38,633 bases of DNA from Elusimicrobiota bacterium (GCA_016182905.1 JACPFR010000062.1:1-38633), one strand, 5' to 3'. Positions 1-9,727 are shown, numbered from the stretch's first letter. Made by a program: numbers and translations. Notes: generated by a model from the letters alone, not told the origin.

Positions 1-1014
1 GTCGCCGCCGCGCTGATGTCGGCTTGCGGAGGAGCCTCGTCCCACAAGTCCTCTTCGGGCGGCGCGAGGCCGTCATGGGTCGAGGGCGAGAGCCCGCGCT
101 GGACTCGCGCGCAGAACGTCCTCGGCGTGGGCAGCGGCGACGACGAGGGTTCGGCCGCCGACCGCGCCCGCGGCGAGATCTCCCGCGTGTTCTCCAGCGC
201 CGTCAGCGTGGACACCACCGTCGACGAGAGCGAGACCACCGTGAACCAGGGCGACCGGACGAACACGTCGTTCTCCCAGTCCGTCGCCCAGAACGTGCGG
301 ACCGCGTCGAAGAAGATGCTCGAGGGCGCCGAGGTCGTCGAGCGCTGGAAGGACGCGGCGACGGGGCGCTATTACGCGCTCGCCGTCCTGAACAAGGGCA
401 AGGCCCTGTCCGCCGTCGCCGAGAAGACCTCGGCGCTCGACGCGGACGCCCTGCAGTGGAAGACCCGCCTCGACGCGGCCGAGGACAAGTTCGAGCGCGC
501 CAAGGCCGCCGCCAAGCTCTCCGCCGTGCTCAAGGGGCGCCTCGACCTCGAGAACGACCGCCGCGTGCTCGGCGGCGGCCCCCTGGCGTCGACGGTCGAC
601 GTCTCCGCGGCCAAGGCCGCCGCGTCGAAGGCCCTCGCGGCGCTCGACGTCGTCGTCATCGCGTCGGGCGACAACGCCGAGGAGGTCGAGACCGGGATCG
701 TGACCGGCCTCGTCGCCTCGGGGATGATGGCCAAGCGCGGCAACGCCGGCGACAAGGGCGACCTCGTCGTCGAGTCCCGGTCCGCCGCCGAGCCCGTCTC
801 CGGCGGCGACGCCCGCTGGAAATGGTCCCGCGCCACCGCGACCGTCACCCTCAAGGAGGGGCGCGAGGAGAAGACCTTCTCGCGCTTCGACGTCTCCGAG
901 CGCGAGGCCTCCGCCGACGCCGGCGAGGCCCGCCGCCGCGCCGCGGGCGGCCTGGCCCGGAAAGCCGCCGAGAAGACCGCCGCCGCGATCAGCGACTTCT
1001 TCGAGAACCTCTAG
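1..1014 (+). CDS. LPP20-like lipoprotein, 5' end cut by window edge
   Basis: The frame is open from base 1. It reads VAAALMSAC, the end of a signal peptide with a lipobox (LMSAC), so the true start lies upstream and the ATG at 16 is internal. After the acylated Cys comes PSWVEG...NVLGVGSG, then a stretch rich in ARGEISRVF-type residues. This fits the LPP20/FlgT_N-like lipoproteins, which open with a P.W..... GxGxG motif and a helix of AR.EI type. Later parts are Ala/Lys-rich helix, then a second alpha/beta-type part near residues 200-300. The protein is probably anchored in the outer membrane facing the periplasm. Its role is unknown. The family call rests on motif style only. Confidence 0.6.
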   Translation, partial: VAAALMSACGGASSHKSSSGGARPSWVEGESPRWTRAQNVLGVGSGDDEGSAADRARGEISRVFSSAVSVDTTVDESETTVNQGDRTNTSFSQSVAQNVRTASKKMLEGAEVVERWKDAATGRYYALAVLNKGKALSAVAEKTSALDADALQWKTRLDAAEDKFERAKAAAKLSAVLKGRLDLENDRRVLGGGPLASTVDVSAAKAAASKALAALDVVVIASGDNAEEVETGIVTGLVASGMMAKRGNAGDKGDLVVESRSAAEPVSGGDARWKWSRATATVTLKEGREEKTFSRFDVSEREASADAGEARRRAAGGLARKAAEKTAAAISDFFENL

Positions 1015-1020
1015 GATCCG

Positions 1021-2046
1021 GTGCCAGGCCCGACGATTCGACGGATCATCAGTGTCAGGCATACCGGTATTTGCAGTATTTGGCTGGCGGCGGCCGTCCT
1101 GGCGCACGCGCTCTGCGCTTGCTCGCCTCGCGCCAGGCTGAAAGTCCCGCCTCAATCCTTCGACAGCGCGAATCTCGGCATATCCGTCTCGCTGATCGCG
1201 CCGATCGGGATCCTCAGGCTTGAGCCGAGCGTCGTCTATTTCGCCAAGGTCGATGATGAGAACGGGCTGTTCCAACCGCGCCTCATCCCCTCCGATCGTT
1301 CGAAAGACGGCCACTTCTATGCCTTGAACGTGGTGCCGGGGACCTACGTGGCGGTCGGAGCTCAGATCGTCCAGGATAAAGCCCCCGGGTTCACCATCTA
1401 TTTCTCCACCGGCATCATGGAACGCACCAAGACGACCGTCGGCGGCCGGGAACTCGCGTTCATGGGCGATTTCTGGGTCTACATGCTCCCGGGGCTCTGG
1501 GGCGCCGACGCCGCCCAGCATCATTATGCGGGCCTGATCGCTCCCCCCCGCTTGAAGCCCGGCCTGATCCTGTCTCTGATCCGAGGCACTTACTATCGCG
1601 GCATCCTGATGCGGAGCCGGAACGATGGAGCGGCCCGGGACGAGTTCTTCCGATTCGCCAAGGAGGACCTGGATCGGCATGACGCGGCCGTTCCGGGCGT
1701 GCGCGTGGCGGACCGATTCTTCTGGACCGGGCCCGAAGGGAATCTGGGGCTCGAGATCAAGGCGCGCTTCCAGTCGCAAGCGATGCTCGAACGGGTGCTG
1801 CGCCCCGACATGGTCATCGGCAGCTACAAAGACAAGGATTCTTCGAAGTTCCGGGATTGGCCCTTAAGGGACGTTCTGGTCTCGGTGAACTTGAACGCCG
1901 CGGAGACGGCCGCCGTCTGGCGCGTGAGCGGCCCGCGGCCCCTGATCGCCGCATATGCCGAAGGACTGGCCCGCGTGTCGAAGAAATATCCCATCATGCA
2001 GGACGTCGACGTTCACGAGGTCAAGTTCAGGGCGACTGCGGAGTAG
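1021..2046 (+). CDS. Lipoprotein of unknown function
   Basis: This is a 341-residue protein starting at GTG 1021, the only usual start codon after the in-frame stop at 1012-1014. A hydrophobic stretch (WLAAAVLAHAL) is followed by CACS, a plausible lipobox, so a secreted lipoprotein is likely. I recognise no family. The middle is rich in aromatic and beta-type residues (FAKVDDENG, VPGTYVAVGAQ), like a periplasmic beta-domain with carboxypeptidase-regulatory style. Base composition is lower in GC than the neighbours. The first codons overlap a repeat-like sequence at 1052-1072, so the N-terminus may have been rebuilt by a repeat insertion. The 3' end overlaps the convergent AsmA gene by 20 bases. 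Confidence 0.65.
   Translation: MPGPTIRRIISVRHTGICSIWLAAAVLAHALCACSPRARLKVPPQSFDSANLGISVSLIAPIGILRLEPSVVYFAKVDDENGLFQPRLIPSDRSKDGHFYALNVVPGTYVAVGAQIVQDKAPGFTIYFSTGIMERTKTTVGGRELAFMGDFWVYMLPGLWGADAAQHHYAGLIAPPRLKPGLILSLIRGTYYRGILMRSRNDGAARDEFFRFAKEDLDRHDAAVPGVRVADRFFWTGPEGNLGLEIKARFQSQAMLERVLRPDMVIGSYKDKDSSKFRDWPLRDVLVSVNLNAAETAAVWRVSGPRPLIAAYAEGLARVSKKYPIMQDVDVHEVKFRATAE
1052..1072 (+). repeat. Partial copy of the intergenic repeat found at 24805
   Basis: The sequence GTGTCAGGCATACCGG followed by TATTT matches the left arm of the long inverted repeat at 24805-24833 (GTGACAGGCATTCCGG then TATTT) with two mismatches in 21 positions. Similarity continues weakly into the next bases. It lies inside the signal-peptide coding region of the gene starting at 1021. 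A related GGTGCCAGGC also occurs at 1020-1029. It is best read as a degenerate single arm of a dispersed palindromic repeat. Confidence 0.55.
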
Positions 2047-4813
2047 CTTCGTCGGAAGCCCTCCGAAGGATATCCCCGATGAACTTGACGTACTTGACCT
2101 TGGTCGTGGGTTTGGCCACCGTGCCGCCTACGGCTACGTCGATGGGCTTGATGGTTCCGACTTGAGCGGTCACGGTCAGGTCCAGGCCTTCGGTGGGCAG
2201 GTCGATCGTACCCACTGCGGAGACCTGGGCGGCGCTCGAGCCGAGTTCAGAGCGTCTCAGGGTCATCATCCCATCCTTGAACAGGTAGTCGCCTGCGATC
2301 CTGAGGTCCGATAGTCTGTTGAGGTCCACGCCGAAACTGAGCTTCTGGATGATCAGGATCGGGTAAAGCAGGACCTTCGCAACGGGCGACTGCAGGGCCA
2401 TGTCCCCGACGGCGCGGAGCTCACCGCCACCGACGTCGATCCTCGCGCTGCCGTTGAGCGTTTTCATGTCGGGGGTCACGCCCCACAGCTCCCAGATAGC
2501 CGAGACCTTCTGTACCTGCGCGTTCGGATGTATCAGGAATCCGATCTTCACCTCGCCGCTCGTTCGCAGCGGCCGAGCTGGCTTCGTCACGACCGCCTTG
2601 CCCGTCCTCTCCGCCTTGGCGGCCTTCGCCGCCAGGGCGTCCTTCTGCAGTTTCTTCTGGGCCGCCAGGAACTTGCCCAGGTCGAAACGATCGAGCTCCG
2701 CCGAAAGCTCGATCTTAGGGATCTTCGTATAGTCCGTGATGGTCATGAACATCGTCAGAGTGCCGCCGTCGACCTTGCCCTGCAGGTTCGGCAAGTTGAT
2801 CTTGTCCATATCGACCTTGACCCTGCCGCTGAAGTCCGACAGAGGCAGGTCCGCGATCGTGGCGCCGACGTTTCGGAACTGAAGATTGCCGGCGTAAACC
2901 GGATTTTCCTTGGTACCCGTGACGGCAACTTGAAAAACGCCGGAGCCCGAGAGCTTCAGATCGCGGGTACGCGGGGTCAGGCGCGTCAACTCCGCAAGGA
3001 CGAAGCGCTTGGCGACTATGTTGAGATCGAAAGCTCCTCGCCCCGCGGGGTCCGAGATCCCGCCGACCACGGACAACTCGTTGCTCCCGATCTTGACGTC
3101 GAATTTTCGCAGACGGATCGTGCGCGGGGTGTAGGACACGTCGGCCTCCCACCGCGATGCGGGGAGCTCGAGGCCAGGCGGGCCTCCCGGGAAGGGAAGG
3201 TCCTTGTCGGTGAGCGGGTCGAGCTCGAGGTTCGCCTGGATCTCCAGGTCCGGCAAGGGCTCTCCGGAAAAGGCCTTGGCCACGGTGCCGTCGACCTTGA
3301 CGGAGCCGCCCTTTCCCTTGATCTCGACCTTGTCGAGAACGAGGTCGTCTCCCCGGACCTTGGCGCCGCCCTCGACGCGCATCCCGGGCGCGGCGTAATC
3401 CTTGGGCAAGACCGGCAACGAGACCCACAGTTCCGAGACGTTGAAGGCGGGGAGGTCCACGGCGAAGCGCAGGGCCAGGTCGGGCACGGGCTTGGCCGAG
3501 CCGACCTTATGCACCGCGCCGGAGGCCGAGGCCGTGCCCTGCTTGAACTTGGCGGCGAGCGAGGCGAGCGTGAACTCCCCGCCGGCGAGGGCCGCCTCGC
3601 CGTCGAGGCGCATCGCGGGGATGAAGGACTTGGGCGGGAGCTTGATGAAGGGGTACTGGCCGGCGCGGATCTCGGGCACGTCGACGCCGAACTTCGCCCG
3701 GCCTTCGTAGACGGGAAACTTGCCGCCGAGCCCCTTGACCAGGCCCGAGCCGTCGATCTTGCCGCCGTCCCAGCCGACGCGCAGCGCCTTGATCGTGAGG
3801 GCGTTCCCTTCATAGCGGCCTGCCAGAGCGGCCTCGGCCGCCGGGATGGACAAGGCGGGCACGCCGGCCCCCGGCGCCCACTTCGCGATCGAGGTCGTGT
3901 CGAGTCCGGGGGTCTTGAGCTTCAGGTCCGCGTCCACGGCGCGCTCGCCGCCGGGGCCGGGGGCCGAGGCGCGCAGCGTCCCTTCCGCCTCGAGCACGGT
4001 CTTGCCCGCGGCGGAGAGCGTCGCCTCGAGGGCGGCGTCGGGCGCGTCGAGACCGGCGATCTTCCCCTTCGCCGAGAGCTTGAGCCCCTCCTGTTCGACG
4101 CTCAGGCGCTTGAACTCGAGCTTGAACTTGTCGCGCGCGCCGCGGCCCGGATAGACCGTCCCGGAAAAGGCGAGCTCCGCGTCGACGGGGCGCTCTCCCG
4201 CCTTGCCCTTGACGCGCGCGGAGGCGTCGAGGTCGAACGGCTCGGAGAGGCTGAGGCCGTCCAGCTTCACGGCCAGCTCCGTCGCCGACCAGGCGGCGCC
4301 GGTCGTCTTGTCCAGGTACAGCGCCTCGCCGCGGGACACCCTCAGGCGGCGGACGTTGAACTCCGGGGCCGGGCCCCCGGGGGACTTCGGCGCGGACGCC
4401 GGGGCGGGGCCCGAGGAGGCGAGCGTGTCGTAGTTGAAGGAGCCGTCGGCGCCGCGCACCACGCTGACCTTGAGGCCGTCGGCCGAGGCCGAGGCGACGA
4501 CGAGCTCCCGGCGCAGGAGGGCCTTCCAGCTCGGGCGCAGGCTGAAGGTCTCGACGCTGAGGAAGGTCCCGGCGGCGAAATCGGGGCGCTCCGAGACCTC
4601 CAGGCCCTGCAGGTGCAGGCCGGTCAGCCCCGCGTCGATGCGCTTGAGGCGCACCTCGCGGCCGAGCTGCTTGCCGGCCTTGCCCACGGCATAGGCGCGG
4701 GCCTTGGGCTCGGGGAAGAACGCCTTGAGCGCGACGAGGGCCGCCCCCGCGCCGAGCGCGGCGAGGAGGACGAGGGAGCCGGTGATCTTCAGCCACAGCC
4801 GGGCGCGTGCCAT
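2027..4813 (-). CDS. AsmA-family protein
   Basis: This is a 928-residue protein with one N-terminal membrane segment (about residues 10-30, ITGSLVLLAALGAGAALVAL) followed by a very long periplasmic beta-rich part. The start MARARLWLKITGS, the early segment GREVRLKRIDAGLTGLHLQG and the late segment AIWELWGVTPDMKTLNGSARIDVGGGEL are typical of AsmA-like/DUF748-like proteins, which belong to the bridge-like lipid-transfer superfamily. By family knowledge it would act between inner and outer membrane in lipid or envelope homeostasis. A -10 box lies 6 nt before the ATG. The 3' end overlaps the convergent lipoprotein gene by 20 bases. The last 1 kb is lower in GC than the 5' part. Confidence 0.85.
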   Translation of the reverse strand: MARARLWLKITGSLVLLAALGAGAALVALKAFFPEPKARAYAVGKAGKQLGREVRLKRIDAGLTGLHLQGLEVSERPDFAAGTFLSVETFSLRPSWKALLRRELVVASASADGLKVSVVRGADGSFNYDTLASSGPAPASAPKSPGGPAPEFNVRRLRVSRGEALYLDKTTGAAWSATELAVKLDGLSLSEPFDLDASARVKGKAGERPVDAELAFSGTVYPGRGARDKFKLEFKRLSVEQEGLKLSAKGKIAGLDAPDAALEATLSAAGKTVLEAEGTLRASAPGPGGERAVDADLKLKTPGLDTTSIAKWAPGAGVPALSIPAAEAALAGRYEGNALTIKALRVGWDGGKIDGSGLVKGLGGKFPVYEGRAKFGVDVPEIRAGQYPFIKLPPKSFIPAMRLDGEAALAGGEFTLASLAAKFKQGTASASGAVHKVGSAKPVPDLALRFAVDLPAFNVSELWVSLPVLPKDYAAPGMRVEGGAKVRGDDLVLDKVEIKGKGGSVKVDGTVAKAFSGEPLPDLEIQANLELDPLTDKDLPFPGGPPGLELPASRWEADVSYTPRTIRLRKFDVKIGSNELSVVGGISDPAGRGAFDLNIVAKRFVLAELTRLTPRTRDLKLSGSGVFQVAVTGTKENPVYAGNLQFRNVGATIADLPLSDFSGRVKVDMDKINLPNLQGKVDGGTLTMFMTITDYTKIPKIELSAELDRFDLGKFLAAQKKLQKDALAAKAAKAERTGKAVVTKPARPLRTSGEVKIGFLIHPNAQVQKVSAIWELWGVTPDMKTLNGSARIDVGGGELRAVGDMALQSPVAKVLLYPILIIQKLSFGVDLNRLSDLRIAGDYLFKDGMMTLRRSELGSSAAQVSAVGTIDLPTEGLDLTVTAQVGTIKPIDVAVGGTVAKPTTKVKYVKFIGDILRRASDEATPQSP

Positions 4814-4819
4814 GGGCCG

Positions 4820-4847
4820 ATTCTAACATTCTGCCGCGCCTTGACAA
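4820..4847 (-). promoter_or_regulatory. Promoter of the AsmA gene, predicted leaderless
   Basis: On the minus strand TTGTCA (4842-4847) is followed after 16 nt by TAGAAT (4820-4825), which lies 6 nt before the ATG at 4813. Transcription would start at or next to the start codon. No Shine-Dalgarno sequence fits in the gap. Confidence 0.6.
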
Positions 4848-4869
4848 GGGGGTCCTCCCGGGCCATAAT
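4841..4869 (+). promoter_or_regulatory. Promoter of the protease gene, predicted leaderless
   Basis: A perfect -35 box TTGACA (4841-4846) is followed by a 17-nt spacer and CATAAT (4864-4869). The ATG follows 6 nt later at 4876, so the transcript should begin at the start codon. The -35 box overlaps that of the divergent AsmA promoter in the near-palindrome CCTTGACAAGG. Confidence 0.75.
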
Positions 4870-4875
4870 CGGTTC

Positions 4876-6630
4876 ATGCGCCACCTCCTCGTCGCCGCCG
4901 TGCTGTCGGCCGCCGCCCTCCCCTCCGCCGCGGCCGAATCCTCCTCCTTTTCAGCGCTGTTCAAGCGCGTCTCGAGCTACCTGGGCGCCCCCGCGGTGCG
5001 CAACGCGCGGCGCCACGCCGCCGTCGCCGCCGTGCGCGGCGGCATCCCCACGGACCAGGGCGAGGACCTCGACCTGCTCCTCCTCGACCGCGCGCTCGCC
5101 CTGCGCGCCGCGCTCAAGCGCCCGGACGCCTCGGCCGCCGACGAGAAGGCCCTGCGCCCGGTCTACGCGGCGCTGGCCGCGTCCCAGTTCACGCAAGCCC
5201 TCTCCATCGTCGGCGCGCCCGAGGCGCGCGGCGAGGCCGCCGCCGCCCTCGAGGCCTGGGCCAAGGAGCCGCGCAAGCCCGCCCCGTCCCCGGCCGTCCT
5301 GGCGCTCCTCTCCGGCCCCGCCGCGCGCATCGACGACAAGGAGCTCGTGAAGGCCGGCTGGGGCGCCTACGCCCGCCTCCTGGCCGCCTCCCCCGCCCCC
5401 GCCCGCGCCGCCGCCCCCGGCTGGACCGCCGGCGCGGACGCCGCCAAGCTCGACGAGACTCTCAAGGGCCTCTCCGACTCCTGGCTTCAGAAGAAGCTCA
5501 CCCCGGAGGCGGAGGCCAAGGCGCATCTCCTCGCGGGCTACGTCTACGCCGCCCTGGCCAAGGCCGACCTCAAAGGCCGGGCCCCCGCCGCCGCCGCGCC
5601 CGCGGTCGCGGCCGCTCCGGTCGACGACGACGGCCCCGCGCCCGTCGAACCCGCCGTCCCGTTCGAGCCCAAGGCCATCTATCAGAAGGCCGCGAAGTCC
5701 GTCGTCCTCATCCTCTGCTCCGCCTCCGGCGGCACGGGAGAGCTCGGCACGGGCTCCCTCGTCGACGCCGGACGACGGCGCGTCCTCACCAACGCCCACG
5801 TCGTCGTCTCGGACTCCACGCGCAGGCCCTGGGCGCGCGTGCGCGTCTACTTCAAGCCCGCCAAGCTCACCGGCGACGCCCAGCGCGACCTCGTCGAGCC
5901 GATCGACGGGAAAGTCGTGGCCTGGGACTCGGCCCTCGACCTCGCCCTCGTCGAGTTGGACCGCCTCCCTCCCGGCGTCGAGGCGCTCGCCCTCGGCCAT
6001 CCCGACACGGTCTCGGTCGGCGACCGCGTCGCCGCCATCGGCCATCCCGAGCAGGGCGGCCTGTGGACCCTCACCACGGGCGTGATCAGCACCGTCCTCG
6101 CCGACCTCGGCGGCGTGAAGGGCAAGAACGCCTTCCAGACCGACACGAGCATCAACCGCGGCAACTCCGGCGGCCCCCTTCTCGACGCCTCGGGCCGGCT
6201 CGTCGGCGTGAACACCTCGATGTCGCGCAAGGCCGCCGACGGGCTGGCGATCACCTCGGTCAACTTCTCGGTGCAGGCCTCCGTCGCCCGGCGCTGGATG
6301 GCGGCCCAGGGCGAGAAGCTCGCCTACGGCGGCGCCGCGCCGATCGTCGCGGCCGCCGCCGCCATGGCCGCCGTGCCCGAGCCCGTGCGCGCGCCCATGC
6401 CCCCCGCCTCCATGCTCGTCCCCGCCGCGCCCGCCGTCTCCGCCCGGCGCGGCCCCGCGGCCGACTCCGTGCCGCGCACCTACCAGGTCGCGACTCCGGC
6501 CAAGCCGCGGCTGATGATCACCGAGAGCAAGCCCTTCTCTCCCGAGGAGCTCATCGAGGCCGAGATCTCCAAGATGGAGGAGATGGGCGACGAGATGCGC
6601 GACGAGATCCGCCGAAGGACCAAACGATGA
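4876..6630 (+). CDS. Secreted trypsin-like (HtrA-type) serine protease without PDZ domain
   Basis: This is a 584-residue protein with a signal peptide ([20 protein letters not shown]). Residues 20-250 form an Ala-rich helical region of unknown type. The protease domain spans about 270-480, with the triad His308 (VLTNAHVV), Asp355 ([11 protein letters not shown]) and Ser431 ([12 protein letters not shown]), all in HtrA/S1C-style motifs. No PDZ domain follows. The C-terminal 100 residues are Ala/Pro-rich and end in a charged helix. ATG 4876 is chosen because it begins the signal peptide and sits 6 nt after a strong -10 box; the longer in-frame opening at 4807 precedes the promoter. It overlaps the next gene by ATGA, so the two are probably co-translated. 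Confidence 0.85.
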   Translation: MRHLLVAAVLSAAALPSAAAESSSFSALFKRVSSYLGAPAVRNARRHAAVAAVRGGIPTDQGEDLDLLLLDRALALRAALKRPDASAADEKALRPVYAALAASQFTQALSIVGAPEARGEAAAALEAWAKEPRKPAPSPAVLALLSGPAARIDDKELVKAGWGAYARLLAASPAPARAAAPGWTAGADAAKLDETLKGLSDSWLQKKLTPEAEAKAHLLAGYVYAALAKADLKGRAPAAAAPAVAAAPVDDDGPAPVEPAVPFEPKAIYQKAAKSVVLILCSASGGTGELGTGSLVDAGRRRVLTNAHVVVSDSTRRPWARVRVYFKPAKLTGDAQRDLVEPIDGKVVAWDSALDLALVELDRLPPGVEALALGHPDTVSVGDRVAAIGHPEQGGLWTLTTGVISTVLADLGGVKGKNAFQTDTSINRGNSGGPLLDASGRLVGVNTSMSRKAADGLAITSVNFSVQASVARRWMAAQGEKLAYGGAAPIVAAAAAMAAVPEPVRAPMPPASMLVPAAPAVSARRGPAADSVPRTYQVATPAKPRLMITESKPFSPEELIEAEISKMEEMGDEMRDEIRRRTKR

Positions 6631-7961
6631 AAGCGATCCTGCTGACGCTCGCCGCCCTTCTCGCCCTTCCCGCCGCGGCCCAGCCGCGCAAGAACGTGCT
6701 CGAGACCTTGGGCGAGGCCCTGGAGGCCGACACGGGCTACGAGCCCGCCGAGCGCGCGGCTTTGCTGTCCGCCATCAAGGACCGCTTCGCCGACTACGGC
6801 GTCCAGGTCGTCAACCCTCAGCGGGCCAAGGCGATCCCCGTGGTGCTCCACATCCTCACCGAGGGCTCCTTCGACCAGGCTCCCCCGGACCGCGTCGCCG
6901 ACGTCGCCTTCTCCGCCTACCAGGCCATGTCGCGCGGCGCCGACCCCGAGGTCGTCGAGGGCGTCGCCCTGTACGGCTACCGCAAGAAGATCTCCGCCGA
7001 CACCCTCTCCACCTGGGCCAACGGCTACAAGCACATGACCGACGGCAAGGTCCCCGGCGACGTCGCCGCCGACCTCGTGCGCCTCTCCATGGAGAAGAAC
7101 CTCCCCGACTCCGAGTTCACCACCCTGAAGTGGTCCCTCGTCGACGGCGTCAAGAACGGCTTCGATCCCAAGGACTACGCGAGCTACCTCTTCGGCACCT
7201 TGCTCGAGGGCAAGAAGGGGCCGGGCCGCATCAGCGCGGACGCCAAGGCCCTGTTCCTGAAGGCGCGCCGGATGAAGACCAAGCCCGTCATCCCCGACTA
7301 CAAGGGCGTGTTCACCAAGGTCCTGCCTCCCCCGCCCGTGTACGTCCCCCCGGCGGTGAAGACCGTGATCGAGGAGACCGTCGAGAAGCCCGTGGAGAAA
7401 GCCGTCGAGGAGAGCCCGATCGCCAAGGAAGCCCAGCGCAAGACCACCGACGCCCTCGGCCGCCTCGGCCTCGGCATCCCGCCGATGCCGCGCGTGACGA
7501 AGCCCAAGCCCTCGCCGCCGCCCGCCCCGAAGCCCGCGCCCCGCGTCGAGGAGACCCCCGCCGTGGTCGGCGCCTCCTCCCCCGAGATCAAGAAGCTGTG
7601 GCCCGGCCTCGACGCCTCCGCCCGCTCCTACCTCGGCACGCCCTACGTCTGGGGCGGCACCACGCACCAGGGCATCGACTGCTCCGCGCTCACGCAGAAC
7701 ACCTTCGGCGAGAACCGCGTCAAGATCCCCCGCGTCAGCCGCGACCAGTGGAAGACCGGCTCCAGGACCGAGACCTTGCGCGAGGGCGACCTCATCTTCT
7801 TCAACACCATGGGCGCCGGCGTCTCCCACGTGGCCATGGTCGTGGACCCGAAGGCCAAGACTTTCATCCACGCCTCCTCGTCCAAAGGCGTGATGGTCGC
7901 CGACCTCGACAATAAGTGGTTCGGCCGGCGCTACCTAGGCGCGCGCCGCGTCGTCCCTTAG
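6627..7961 (+). CDS. NlpC/P60-family peptidoglycan hydrolase
   Basis: This is a 444-residue secreted protein with signal peptide [20 protein letters not shown] helical N-terminal part (to about 230) is followed by a Pro/Lys/Glu-rich linker and a C-terminal NlpC/P60 domain beginning near [19 protein letters not shown]. The expected catalytic residues are visible: Cys352 (GIDCSALTQ), His401 (SHVAMVV) and His415 (FIHASS). The family cleaves peptide stems of peptidoglycan (gamma-D-Glu-diamino acid bonds). The start overlaps the stop of the upstream protease (ATGA), suggesting an operon in which the protease could process or control the hydrolase; that link is inference. The 3' end overlaps the convergent transporter gene by 27 bases. 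Confidence 0.88.
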   Translation: MKAILLTLAALLALPAAAQPRKNVLETLGEALEADTGYEPAERAALLSAIKDRFADYGVQVVNPQRAKAIPVVLHILTEGSFDQAPPDRVADVAFSAYQAMSRGADPEVVEGVALYGYRKKISADTLSTWANGYKHMTDGKVPGDVAADLVRLSMEKNLPDSEFTTLKWSLVDGVKNGFDPKDYASYLFGTLLEGKKGPGRISADAKALFLKARRMKTKPVIPDYKGVFTKVLPPPPVYVPPAVKTVIEETVEKPVEKAVEESPIAKEAQRKTTDALGRLGLGIPPMPRVTKPKPSPPPAPKPAPRVEETPAVVGASSPEIKKLWPGLDASARSYLGTPYVWGGTTHQGIDCSALTQNTFGENRVKIPRVSRDQWKTGSRTETLREGDLIFFNTMGAGVSHVAMVVDPKAKTFIHASSSKGVMVADLDNKWFGRRYLGARRVVP

Positions 7962-9140
7962 CGCGTATCTCAGGCAGGGCCACGCCGCGACGGTCCCCGC
8001 GGTCCCGACCAAAGACAGCAGCGCCATCGCCGCGTAGGCGCCGTGGGACGCGGCCAGGGACTCGTACAGGGCTCCGCCGACGGTGTTCGACGACGCCGCC
8101 GCGATGTTGAACACCGCCATGTAGGCGGCGAACACGGTCGCCTCCGCCCCGTCGGGACAGGTCTTCGCCGCGAGGTCCATCCACGCCAGCCGGAACACGA
8201 CCCCGGTCAGGCCGAACAAGAGCGTCAGGATCACGATGGACAGCGGCCCGCGGTAGAACAAGTACAAGAGCGACAGCGGCGCGCCGAGCCAGATCGACGC
8301 CCGCGCGACCTTGTCCGTCCCGCCGGCGGTCAGGCGCCCGAACAGCGCCGCCCCCGCCATGCCCGCCAAACCGCCCGCGGTGGACAGTCCTCCGATGAAG
8401 AGCGGCGAAAGACGCAGCGCCTCGCTCTGGTAATAGAACTGGGCGGTGCCCAGGAACGGGCAGAAGCTCCACAGGAATATGCCCAGCGCGACGGCCCAGG
8501 CCTTCGGGTCGCGGAACATGCCGGACAAGCCGCCCCAGCCCCGCGCCGCGGTCTCCTTCACGTCGCCGACGCCGGCCTCGTCGATCCAGCGCGCCGACAG
8601 CGCGGTCAGCATGGGAAAGCAGGCGGTCAGCACGAACACCCAGCGGTACGGCGCGTGCTGGGACAGCCATCCTCCGCCGAACCCGGTCACGATGAGCGTC
8701 CCATAAAGCGTCCCGATGGACACCGCCTGGTACAGCCCGGTCTTGCCCCGCTCCTTGCCGCGCTCCACCATCACGCCGTCGCACACCACATCCGACAGCG
8801 CGAAGCCGACGTTGACCAGGATCAGCAGGGCCAGCGCGGAGACGTAGCTCGGCGCCTTCGATCCGGCCAGCAGCAGCCAGCCCAGCGAGGTGAGCAAGGA
8901 CACCGCCACGAGGTGCGGCGCCCTTCGCTTGCCCGCCCACGGCAGAAAGTCCGTCAGCACGCCGAACAGGGGCTTGATCGTGAGCGGCAAGGTCATCCAG
9001 GCCACGAACATCGCGGCCTGCGCCGGTCCGAGGCCGAGAGCGTCCTTCAGGTAATACGACACCGGCTCATAGGCGAGCCCGCCCATGCCCTGGGCGAAAT
9101 AGTTGACGGCGAAGAACAGGTAGATCCTGTCGCGTTTCAC
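7935..9140 (-). CDS. BT1 (folate-biopterin transporter) family MFS protein
   Basis: This 401-residue polytopic membrane protein has about 12 hydrophobic segments. The N-terminus [19 protein letters not shown]...[13 protein letters not shown], the segment [18 protein letters not shown] and [15 protein letters not shown] match the signature pattern of the BT1/FBT transporters better than ordinary drug-efflux MFS proteins. The substrate may be folate or a pterin; other small solutes cannot be excluded. GTG 9140 starts 9 nt after the stop of the upstream nucleotidyltransferase gene, so it is probably the third gene of a tatA operon. Confidence 0.75.
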   Translation of the reverse strand: MKRDRIYLFFAVNYFAQGMGGLAYEPVSYYLKDALGLGPAQAAMFVAWMTLPLTIKPLFGVLTDFLPWAGKRRAPHLVAVSLLTSLGWLLLAGSKAPSYVSALALLILVNVGFALSDVVCDGVMVERGKERGKTGLYQAVSIGTLYGTLIVTGFGGGWLSQHAPYRWVFVLTACFPMLTALSARWIDEAGVGDVKETAARGWGGLSGMFRDPKAWAVALGIFLWSFCPFLGTAQFYYQSEALRLSPLFIGGLSTAGGLAGMAGAALFGRLTAGGTDKVARASIWLGAPLSLLYLFYRGPLSIVILTLLFGLTGVVFRLAWMDLAAKTCPDGAEATVFAAYMAVFNIAAASSNTVGGALYESLAASHGAYAAMALLSLVGTAGTVAAWPCLRYALRDDAARA

Positions 9141-9149
9141 GCGTCTCGC

Positions 9150-9542
9150 TCAGCCGCAGGACGACGAGGACTGGTCTTCCTTCCCGGGGAACCAGGGCAT
9201 CACGATCACGTCGACGCCCATGTCCTTGACGGCCTTCTCGGTCTCGGGGTCGGGCAGCTTCTGGTCGTAGCCGAGCACGAGGATGTCGGGATTCTCCCTT
9301 CGCATCGTCTCGGCGAAGCTTTCGGGATCCCCGATGACGACCTTGTCCGCGATGCCCAGGGCCTCGACCCACTTCTTGCGGGTCTTGGCGGGCACGGCGT
9401 TGGATTTCCGATTGTGAGCGTCGTTGGAGAGCACGACGACGAGGACGTCGCCGAGGACGCGGGCGGAGCGCAGCAGGCGCACATGCGCGGCGTGGACGCG
9501 GTTGAAGCAGCCCGCGGCGAAGACGGTGACGGGCTTGTTCAG
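9150..9542 (-). CDS. Cytidylyltransferase-like nucleotidyltransferase
   Basis: About 130 residues with the start of a Rossmann-like nucleotidyltransferase domain: VTVFAAGCFNRVHAAHVRLL carries the HxxH motif, here HAAH, after a GxF turn. This is the pattern of the RfaE C-terminal/TagD/FAD-synthase superfamily. LSNDAHNRKS and ILVLGYDQKL fit the later motifs. The C-terminus SSSSCG is unusual. The acceptor substrate is unknown. No ATG or GTG precedes the domain outside the tatA overlap. A CTG overlapping the tatA stop (CTGA, 9542-9539) is the most economical start, suggesting translational coupling. A longer N-terminal extension inside tatA is possible but unlikely. Confidence 0.7.
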   Translation of the reverse strand: MNKPVTVFAAGCFNRVHAAHVRLLRSARVLGDVLVVVLSNDAHNRKSNAVPAKTRKKWVEALGIADKVVIGDPESFAETMRRENPDILVLGYDQKLPDPETEKAVKDMGVDVIVMPWFPGKEDQSSSSCG

Positions 9543-9727
9543 GGCTTCTTGACCGTCTCGTCTTTCTTGGCGGCATCGTCGTCTTCGATGCCTTCCTTCA
9601 GGCCCTTCTTGAACATGTTCATGGCGCGGCCGCACTGCTTCGCGAACTCCGGGATCTTGCTGGGTCCGAAGAGGATCAGCGCGACGACGGCGATGATGAC
9701 GATTTCCGTGGTTCCGAGACCGCCCAT
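9539..9727 (-). CDS. tatA: Sec-independent protein translocase TatA
   Basis: This 62-residue protein has the TatA/E layout: a short N-terminus with a single membrane segment (TTEIVIIAVVALILFG), the hinge FGPSKIPEFAKQCGRAM, an amphipathic helix (MNMFKKGLKEG) and a charged tail (EDDDAAKKDETVKKP). TatA multimers form the pore for folded proteins in the Tat pathway. The ATG at 9727 is preceded by GGAGGAGC at a normal spacing, so unlike several neighbours it has a leader. No tatC lies in the window. Confidence 0.9.
   Translation of the reverse strand: MGGLGTTEIVIIAVVALILFGPSKIPEFAKQCGRAMNMFKKGLKEGIEDDDAAKKDETVKKP

Noticed and set aside
2528-5350. A 940-codon open frame on the plus strand opposite the AsmA gene
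   Set aside because: It is antisense to a clear AsmA protein, is rich in Arg/Gly/Ala as expected from GC-rich shadow frames, and has no motif. The same applies to the long frames opposite the transporter (8043-9851), the oxidase genes (13320-15335) and the kinase (34171-36126).
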